DNA of 64,000 nucleotides from an uncultured Corynebacterium sp. (GTDB lineage Bacteria; Actinomycetota; Actinomycetes; Mycobacteriales; Mycobacteriaceae): NCBI GenBank assembly GCA_946223355.1, contig CAMIPB010000010.1, positions 11,029 to 75,028 of the forward strand, read 5' to 3'. Shown piece by piece: positions 58,648 to 64,000 of this stretch (position 1 is its first letter; each line of letters starts with the position of its first letter). The notes under the pieces were generated by a model. It saw only the letters and a program-made list of their open reading frames with translations, ran no database searches and was not told where the DNA came from. The position numbers and the translations under genes were made by a program.

Positions 58648-59568
58648 CTAGGCAGGGTAGACCATACAAGACGTCATGCTCAACTGCGCCGGCACACCCT
58701 CGTCGCGAAGCGCCTGGGTTACGCGGCGAGCCTCGGCAAAGTCATTGCAGCGGGCGAGGAAGTCTATGCCCCGCGGTCCAGATTTCTCAGGTTTCCTGGC
58801 AAAACATTGCGTCCATGCGCTCGCAGGGTGCATACTCTTTCGGTGCGTCGCGGGCCTCCAGATCTTCTAGGTCGAACTTGTTGGCGTCGACGAGGTTGTC
58901 TCGCTCGAAGTGCGTCAGGTGTTTCAGGTTCGCGTCTGCTTCCAGCGTGAGTGTTCTGGTGTATTCGTCGGAGTGATTGAGCAACGTGGCGAGAAACCTC
59001 CGGGCCTGGAACACGTCGAGCATGTGGTGCTCACCGACGGCTTCGACAATTCCCACGCTGTCGGCGTGCCGGCTAAGGAACCTGTTCATTGTGAGCAATT
59101 CGTCCCGGTTTAAGCACACGTCGAGCGAGAGCAGCACGTCTTTTGGACTTCGTAGGGTGGTTGTTTTCTTCTATTCGGTACAGAGTTGTGGTGTCACCGA
59201 TTTTGCGTTGTGGTGGGTCATAGACAAGTAGCCTGCCTAGCTTTTCCCGCCGTACGTCAGACCAGGGGCAGGCAGTTCGACGCAAGTTAGGAAGTCTCTT
59301 TGAGCTGCGTGTCGCTGTCGGACTCAATGCGGTTCCAGCGGGCTAAGCACGCCGCGGCCTTCTCGCTGCGGGCGAGGGGTTCCCCAACCGCCTTGTGTGC
59401 CAACGTGGCCGACCAGTGGACGGACAGGAGTGTGAAGTCCTCGCCCCGCACTTCGATTCGGACCGCGGTATATGGGTACGAGTCGGAAATAGAGCGCATT
59501 TTCTTCGCGTAGAACGTCTTGACGCGGCTTCGTGAACCCGCGTCGAGCCTGTCACGCCACCGAAACCC
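58648..59568 (-). pseudogene. GC-rich gene broken by several frameshifts
   Basis: On the minus strand four consecutive open stretches in changing frames together read like one protein of about 300 residues: 59568-59287 (with SYPYTAVRIEVRGEDFTLLS), about 59290-59130 (RLLVYDPPQRKIGDTTTLYR), 59137-58787 (LNRDELLTMNRFLSRHADSVG) and about 58800-58648 (GPRGIDFLARCNDFAEARRV). Each has sensible protein composition up to the point where the next frame takes over. I recognise no family. It is GC-rich: 39 of 60 bases at 59521-59580 are G or C, against 32 of 60 at 56101-56160. Sequencing errors could explain some shifts. Confidence 0.55.
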
Positions 59569-59667
59569 TCATGGCGTTGTGGATTCATGGACGGGCATTG
59601 TGTCGTCGTGCGGGGCAGGCCCCTACAGCGGGGGTCGCAGTTCACTGAAACGTTTTACACTTAGCCC

Positions 59668-59868
59668 ATGTTCGACCCCTCCGACCGCACCGAATCCGAA
59701 CTCCTCGTTGCCCGCGACGTGCCACTTGAAGGACTACGGTCGAAGGCGAAAAAGCGCGCCGACGAAACGGGAGACGACCCGTTCCAGGACGATGCGAGGC
59801 TTGTAATGGAGGTGCATGCGGAGAAGATCTACCAGTACGGGTTTCAGATTCGTCGTGTGGCGCTGTAA
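59668..59868 (+). CDS. small hypothetical protein of the island
   Basis: Open frame of 66 residues with charged, protein-like composition (RSKAKKRADETGDDPFQDDARLVMEV). TACACT lies 6 nt before the ATG, which fits a leaderless start. It stands between the broken gene and the 547-residue protein gene, with stop codons 6 bp apart in convergent orientation. I do not recognise it. It might be an accessory part of the Xre/methyltransferase module or a remnant. Confidence 0.45.
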   Translation: MFDPSDRTESELLVARDVPLEGLRSKAKKRADETGDDPFQDDARLVMEVHAEKIYQYGFQIRRVAL

Positions 59869-59874
59869 AGGTCA

Positions 59875-61518
59875 TCACCATGCGTCAACGAGCTTGACTA
59901 CTTGCTCTCGCGCACTTTCGCGAACCCGAGGCTCGTTCATCGCCGCGAGGAAATATGTGTCGAAGGACGAAGCGACAATCTCGGGTCCGTGGGACTTCAG
60001 AGTACTGTCGATGAACGTTTTATAGTCGATGTACGTGTAGGTCACAGGGACTTCGGAGATGACCTCGCTCGTTGGCAAGCTACCAGCGAGGCCGTGGGCA
60101 ATAAACACAACCTCAATGCTCCAGTTGCTCGGTTCATCAAGTGCGGCCCATGAGTCTTCCAAACGCATGTCGATAATCCGCGCGAGGGACTTTTGGTGCG
60201 CTCGGACGTACGCGGGCGACAAGGGTCCGCCGTGTGCCTCTAGTGCGACGGCACGCCGTAGATCCAAGTTTGCGAACTCGATGTCACCAAGTTTCTTCCG
60301 GCTCAGGTTGCTTGCGTTGACGCTATCTCCGAGGCCGCGCGGGACCCACCCGGTTCCCCCGTACGCAAGAACGCTCAATGCGTCCACCGCACGCTGTTCG
60401 ATAACGCCTTGGGTTCCGGTGTCATGCTCAGCGAGATACTCGGAGAGCGCGACGTAATCGTCGTAGAACATCTCCGGCAGTGCCTGGTATGGGTCCTTAG
60501 TCAATTCGACAATGCGGACCAGCCAAGAACGGAGTATTCGAGCTACGTCCCTTCGTGCTACGAATGGCAGCGATTCAAGCAATTCAAGCAACGAGACTAC
60601 AGCGTGGCCGTCGATGGCGTACCGATTATTTGCCCAAGAACGGTCGAACGCTGACACGGCCTTGGCGTTGTTCAAAATCGCGTTTCCTGTTGAGGCTGGG
60701 TAGAACTCCATTATTTGCGCCGCAAGGTTGGACCTTGGGCTGAACTCATATAGGAAGCTTGCTGGGTGGTCGTAGAACTCAAGCGGGGTGATACACCAAT
60801 GGAGGATCTGAAAGTATGACCACTGGGCATCTTTTCTCGTTTGCGGCGCCTCCAGCATGGTCACTAGCGAGTCCTCTACATGGCGCATTGCGTCGGGCGC
60901 CAAGACTCCGATGTGTTCCGCAGCGACCGTGCAGGATTCCCTGTCGTCTGAGTCTGCAAAGATCAGTTTCGCGCGATCAGAGTCGGTTTCGCGCAGCGAC
61001 TTGCCCGCAGCACTTTCGTCTAGAGCCGGGGTAACTCCGAGCGCACCGGTGATTGCTTGGACTGCCTTGTATGAGACAGTCAACGACTTTTCAGTAGCGG
61101 CAAGTGTTAGCGCGATCTGTGAGCAAGAATAGCGCTCCTGGTCGACGAGGTAGCCGATAGTTCGCGTACGCGACAACAAGCGGATAGCAGTCTCGTGGGG
61201 AACCGCCCTAAAGTCACGCTTGTTGCCCTCACGAAGTTTGCTGTACGTCTTGAAATACGCTTCGTCGTTCACCGCGTATGTGTCATTAAAAAGGCTGAGT
61301 GTGGCGCGAACTGCGGTCCTGACGTACTTGGGTGGTTTGCCCGTTTGGGACCACTCTTCGATTCCGTCCGACAGTGCTAGTGCGACATCATCCGGGGTAT
61401 TCTCGCTACCTGTGCTTAAAGCGTCGTTGACTGCGTGGTAGACATCGTTGTCGTGCCCGTAGGGGACCGGAAGTTGCAGGCTACGAACTACCTGACGGAA
61501 ATATGGACTAAGAACCAT
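59875..61518 (-). CDS. unknown 547-residue protein of the methyltransferase module
   Basis: Mostly helical soluble protein of 547 residues that I cannot assign. Around residue 150 a segment (YSCSQIALTLAATEKSLTVSYKAVQAI) could be a helix-turn-helix. Residues 411-431 read GDIEFANLDLRRAVALEAHGG; the spaced Asp412/Asp419 and Glu427-x-His429 between a beta-strand-like stretch could be a variant nuclease core, but this is speculative. I choose ATG 61518, which overlaps the Xre gene by 11 nt and has GGAG 5 nt upstream; the frame is open to 61692. The coupling to an Xre regulator and the divergent DNA methyltransferase suggest a restriction or other defence effector. Confidence 0.7.
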   Translation of the reverse strand: MVLSPYFRQVVRSLQLPVPYGHDNDVYHAVNDALSTGSENTPDDVALALSDGIEEWSQTGKPPKYVRTAVRATLSLFNDTYAVNDEAYFKTYSKLREGNKRDFRAVPHETAIRLLSRTRTIGYLVDQERYSCSQIALTLAATEKSLTVSYKAVQAITGALGVTPALDESAAGKSLRETDSDRAKLIFADSDDRESCTVAAEHIGVLAPDAMRHVEDSLVTMLEAPQTRKDAQWSYFQILHWCITPLEFYDHPASFLYEFSPRSNLAAQIMEFYPASTGNAILNNAKAVSAFDRSWANNRYAIDGHAVVSLLELLESLPFVARRDVARILRSWLVRIVELTKDPYQALPEMFYDDYVALSEYLAEHDTGTQGVIEQRAVDALSVLAYGGTGWVPRGLGDSVNASNLSRKKLGDIEFANLDLRRAVALEAHGGPLSPAYVRAHQKSLARIIDMRLEDSWAALDEPSNWSIEVVFIAHGLAGSLPTSEVISEVPVTYTYIDYKTFIDSTLKSHGPEIVASSFDTYFLAAMNEPRVRESAREQVVKLVDAW

Positions 61519-61801
61519 GCTCACTCCAAAGCGTTGCAGGCCGCTGTCCATAATGTTCCCACAATGATGACAGCTGCGACCCGGCTTGGTCTGCCGACAT
61601 ACCGAGTGCTTCAAGCCATTGCAATGCCTCTCCAACGCTGAGTCGCCTAAGCCCGTGTTCGACCTTTGAGACGGTTGCTTGGTCGATCCCAAGCTCTTCG
61701 GCTAACGCTGCTTGCGACAGGCCGACAATTCTCCTGCGTGTATGTGCGAAGGCGGCTAACTGCTCATCGAAGCGCTCATGTCGGTCAACTCCGGAGTTCA
61801 T
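61508..61801 (-). CDS. Xre-type HTH regulator
   Basis: Small DNA-binding protein of 97 residues with a Cro/CI-type helix-turn-helix: RRRIVGLSQAALAEELGIDQATVSKVEHGLRRL (core SQAALAEELGIDQATVSKVE). About 30 further residues follow. TATCCT lies 6 nt before the ATG, so it may be leaderless. It is divergent from the DNA methyltransferase gene and overlaps the 547-residue gene by 11 nt, like controller (C) proteins of restriction-modification systems that time expression of the nuclease and methylase. Confidence 0.88.
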   Translation of the reverse strand: MNSGVDRHERFDEQLAAFAHTRRRIVGLSQAALAEELGIDQATVSKVEHGLRRLSVGEALQWLEALGMSADQAGSQLSSLWEHYGQRPATLWSEHGS

Positions 61802-61805
61802 GGTG

Positions 61806-61833
61806 CCAGGATAATGCTAGGTAGATCCTTTGG
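61806..61833. promoter_or_regulatory. operator-like dyad between Xre gene and methyltransferase gene
   Basis: CCAGGAT (61806-61812) and ATCCTTTGG (61825-61833) form an inverted repeat with one extra base in the right arm; the core AGGAT/ATCCT is perfect with a 12-nt spacer. It covers the -10 regions of both divergent genes (TATCCT on the minus strand, GATAAT at 61810-61815 on the plus strand). Confidence 0.55.
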
Positions 61834-61853
61834 ATGGTGTTATGGTTTGGGTT

Positions 61854-62966
61854 ATGACGAAACAGAATAACTCGCACCCAGAGCCGGGTGAGGGTAGAGC
61901 CTTTGTATCGCTGTATTCCGGCGCAGGAGGGCTTGACCTGGGGTTCGCACGTGCCGGTTTTTCCCCGGTTTTTGCTAACGACATTGTTCTCGATGCCACA
62001 GCGACGCATAGCCGTCTCAGTCAGATTCGAGACCCAGAGTGGGCTGAGACTGCAAAGCGTTTCAAGGGGCATACAGCGGTCGCCGCTGACGTTAGGTCGA
62101 TCCATCATATGCTCACCGAGGGAATGGCAGAAGTGGTTGTCGGAGGCCCACCGTGCCAAGGGTTTTCTATAGCTGGACGCATGGACCCAGAGGACCCTCG
62201 TTCGAAACATGTATTCGACTTTCTTGGCTTAGTTAAGAAGGTTCGGCCGAAGGCCTTCGTGATGGAAAACGTCGCGGCATTAGCTCGGAACAAGCGTTGG
62301 TCTGATGTGATTCGTTCGCTTCGGGACACAGCCGGGGCTAACTACCGGGTTGAACTGGTAGTTCTCAACGCCTCGCATTGGGGTGTCGCTCAGGCTCGTG
62401 AGCGCATGTTTCTGATTGGAACGCCTGCGAGCGGACCAGCGCTCGAATGGCCCAAACCGCCCACGGTAAACCTGCCACCGTCTACTCGCAGCGTGATCAA
62501 CTCGCTTCCTCCAGCAGGTGAACCCGGAAATGGGGGGGTCTGCACAGCCAAGGTGACTCTGGCTAAAAATCCAATTTTACGAAAATCACCGTTCGCTGGG
62601 ATGTTGTTTAACGGTCAAGGGAGGGTAATCAATCTAGACAAGCCTGCTCCGACGCTCCCCGCGTCCATGGGCGGAAACCGGACTCCAATTATCGACCTCG
62701 ACCAGCTCGAAGGTGATGACCCTTGGATTGTCGAGTATCACGAAAGGCTGTATTACCGGGGGGAACCCCCGCTTTCCGCGGTACCTTCCCATGCCCGTAT
62801 GCGTCGTCTTACTGTGCAGGAGGCGGCGGCTATACAATCCTTCCCGCGTGACATGCCGTGGCAAGGGAGGCAGTCTGCGGTGTTCAGACAAATTGGTAAC
62901 GCTGTCCCGCCATTGCTTGGGTACGTAGTGGCCAAAACCGTGGCGGAGTGCTTAAACAAGCAGTAA
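61854..62966 (+). CDS. C5-cytosine DNA methyltransferase
   Basis: SAM-dependent DNA methyltransferase of 370 residues with all main m5C motifs: I LYSGAGGLDLGF (20-31), IV GGPPCQGFS with catalytic Cys101, VI MENV with Glu138, VIII QARERMFLIG, then the target-recognition region (about 205-310), IX RLTVQEAAAIQSFP and X QIGNAVPPLLG. The DNA target cannot be read from sequence. Start ATG 61854 or 61842, or TTG 61830 inside the operator-like dyad. The divergent Xre gene and the 547-residue gene make this look like a restriction-modification or related defence module. Confidence 0.9.
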   Translation: MTKQNNSHPEPGEGRAFVSLYSGAGGLDLGFARAGFSPVFANDIVLDATATHSRLSQIRDPEWAETAKRFKGHTAVAADVRSIHHMLTEGMAEVVVGGPPCQGFSIAGRMDPEDPRSKHVFDFLGLVKKVRPKAFVMENVAALARNKRWSDVIRSLRDTAGANYRVELVVLNASHWGVAQARERMFLIGTPASGPALEWPKPPTVNLPPSTRSVINSLPPAGEPGNGGVCTAKVTLAKNPILRKSPFAGMLFNGQGRVINLDKPAPTLPASMGGNRTPIIDLDQLEGDDPWIVEYHERLYYRGEPPLSAVPSHARMRRLTVQEAAAIQSFPRDMPWQGRQSAVFRQIGNAVPPLLGYVVAKTVAECLNKQ

Positions 62967-63101
62967 GTGTGCTGGGCCTTAGACCTGGCGTTCGGAAACT
63001 GTGGGGGTCGAGAAAACTAACGCGACTGATGCTTCAATGGCAATAGGCTTTCCGTCACCACAGTTCTGCCCGTTCGAGCCGTCACCGAGCTGCACCTGAC
63101 T

Positions 63102-63851
63102 GTGTCCCAAGCAGCGAAAAAATTTAAACGCTCCCGGCGGTGGGTCTATACACTGCTCAAGCGGTACGAATCAGGTGGCGAAGATGCAGTGTACCACAAT
63201 CAACTGCCCAAAACCAGCCCCACTAAAGTGCCAGAAGCCACTGTGAAACACATCGTGGCAATAAGACGCGAACTAACAACTAAAGGCGCTGACAACGGCC
63301 CAGAAACCATCCGCTGGGCCCTTGCGCAACGCGACCTCTACGCACCGTCAGAATCGATCACCAGAAGAATTCTGACCCAACAAGGCTTTATCTTCACAGC
63401 CAGACTCGCAGGAGCACGAGGAGGCAAAAACGGATTTGAAAAATTTCTCGAAGACAACAGCATCAAACAGAAAAACGGACGCCCTTCACACCCCCAAACC
63501 CAAGGCAAAATCGAGCGCTTCCACACTAGGGCGCGACACCCCACACCACGCATATACAGCCCTGCCCAAGCAGGTCCACAACCACTCGTGACCGAAGACA
63601 ATCGCATACGCAACGACAAAGTCGATAAATCCGGACGAATAACCCTACGATTCGCAGGTCAAATGCGCTACCTAGGAATCGGCCGCGCCCACATAGGCAC
63701 CCCAACCCTAACCGTCATTACCGGCAGCCACGCGATCACATCAAACAAAGAAACCGGAGAAATCATCGCCGAGCATCACATCGACACCGAACGCCGATAC
63801 CAACCCAACCTGATCGAGAACACCCAGACCAACAAAACAGAAAGGCCGTGA
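63102..63851 (+). pseudogene. IS481-type transposase with catalytic core deleted
   Basis: The remaining frame of about 249 codons starts with the HTH (SQAAKKFKRSRRWVYTLLKRYESGGEDAVY) and TIRWALAQRDLYAPSESITRRIL, but then jumps from LTQQG to FTARLAGARGG. The DDE stretch with the first two Asp residues that should lie between is gone. A second gap follows KIERFH, just after the part with the last catalytic Glu (HPQTQGKIERF). The C-terminal part (RIRNDKVDKSGRITLRFAGQMRYLGIGR) is intact. Two in-frame deletions left an open but surely inactive gene. The true N terminus lies slightly upstream, without a clear start codon. Confidence 0.8.
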
Positions 63852-63882
63852 AGCTAAGAACACTGTTCTTGCTCCACGGCCT
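63843..63882 (+). terminator. nested hairpin at the IS481 gene end
   Basis: AGGCCGTG ... CACGGCCT with inner AGC/GCT and AAGAAC-ACT-GTTCTT. It starts in the last codons of the transposase gene. No long T-run; probably limits transcription out of or into the element. Confidence 0.6.
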
Positions 63883-63886
63883 AACT

Positions 63887-63931
63887 GTCAACCATGTCTC
63901 GACTGATAGTGTCAACTATGTCCCGACTGAT
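63887..63931. repeat. direct repeats at the right end of the IS481 element
   Basis: GTCAAC-C/T-ATGTC-T/C-CGACTGAT occurs at 63887-63907 and 63911-63931. TGTCAAC...ATGTC is typical of IS481-family ends, so the element or two nested copies end here. The remaining bases to 64000 hold a further repeat of ATCGTTCCG and may be the start of another element; too short to name. Confidence 0.55.
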
Positions 63932-64000
63932 CACATTGTGTCCCCGACAGTGTCTGGTTCGGAGACATCGTTCCGCATGTCTCATGAGATCGTTCCGGTC

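Noticed and set aside
59642..59881. Minus-strand open frame opposite the 66-residue gene
   Set aside because: Arg/Pro-rich composition typical of an antisense frame in GC-rich DNA; the plus-strand frame has a -10 element and normal composition.
58571..64000. Prophage
   Set aside because: No integrase, terminase, capsid or tail genes and no tRNA attachment site are visible; a small island with IS remnants explains the region better.
1..64000. CRISPR array, rRNA or tRNA genes, known riboswitches
   Set aside because: I found no regularly spaced repeats and no rRNA/tRNA signatures in the intergenic regions; leader hairpins do not match a riboswitch class I know.

Overview
The window comes from a Corynebacterium chromosome. 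The evidence is a 2-oxoglutarate dehydrogenase in which a succinyltransferase domain is fused to the E1 part (OdhA), the gene order fdxA-dapC ... dapD ... dapE-folP2-gpgS ... glgA/glgC ... sigE-anti-sigma-tatB/mrp ... odhA as known from C. glutamicum, actinobacterial GlgA, and mid-range GC. I cannot fix the species from sequence alone. Many genes look leaderless: a TANNNT hexamer lies exactly 7 nt before the start codon.

1-10.5 kb: end of a membrane protein gene, 7Fe ferredoxin, then lysine/diaminopimelate genes (dapC, dapD, dapE) mixed with a GtrA-like protein and two paralogous amino acid permeases that flank dapD. A run with overlapping or abutting genes follows: LOG-family hydrolase, folP2, gpgS and a small DivIVA-domain protein. 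10.5-20 kb: DUF3117 protein, RlmA-like methyltransferase, a GH32-like protein without two catalytic residues, glycogen genes glgA and glgC (divergent), O-methyltransferase, sigE with its zinc anti-sigma factor, tatB, the Mrp ATPase and a lipoprotein. 20-33 kb: odhA, a probable EcsC-like membrane protein, carboxylesterase, an acidic YbjN protein, transporters (MFS, YjiH, SulP) and a MerR regulator with an operator-like palindrome.

33-41.6 kb is a complete histidine utilisation locus. hutG and a permease lie on the minus strand; an IclR regulator and hutH-hutU-hutI lie on the plus strand. Together they would take histidine to glutamate plus formamide. The permease has a leader that looks like a translation-coupled attenuator: a leaderless 8-codon peptide with two adjacent His codons, a hairpin, and an intrinsic terminator before the permease gene. 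HutH has Cys-Ser-Gly where Ala-Ser-Gly is usual, and HutI has Asn at the position of the metal-binding Asp.

41.7-55.3 kb: a DEAD-box RNA helicase with RG-rich repeats, a small membrane protein, a secreted HNH nuclease whose start codon lies inside the putP terminator, putP, then a DNA repair-like block: Snf2 helicase, SWIM protein, SbcD-like nuclease and Rad50/SbcC-like ATPase. 55.3-58.6 kb: MarR regulator, PspC protein, two small proteins, and a secreted protein whose middle resembles aerolysin/ETX-MTX2 pore-forming proteins.

58.6-64 kb is an acquired, partly decayed island. It holds a GC-rich gene broken by several frameshifts, a small ORF, a module of Xre regulator + unknown 547-residue protein + C5-cytosine DNA methyltransferase (a restriction-modification-like arrangement whose effector I do not recognise), and an IS481-type transposase that has lost its catalytic core. 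The best candidates for something undescribed are the 547-residue protein module, the permease attenuator and the secreted aerolysin-like protein.
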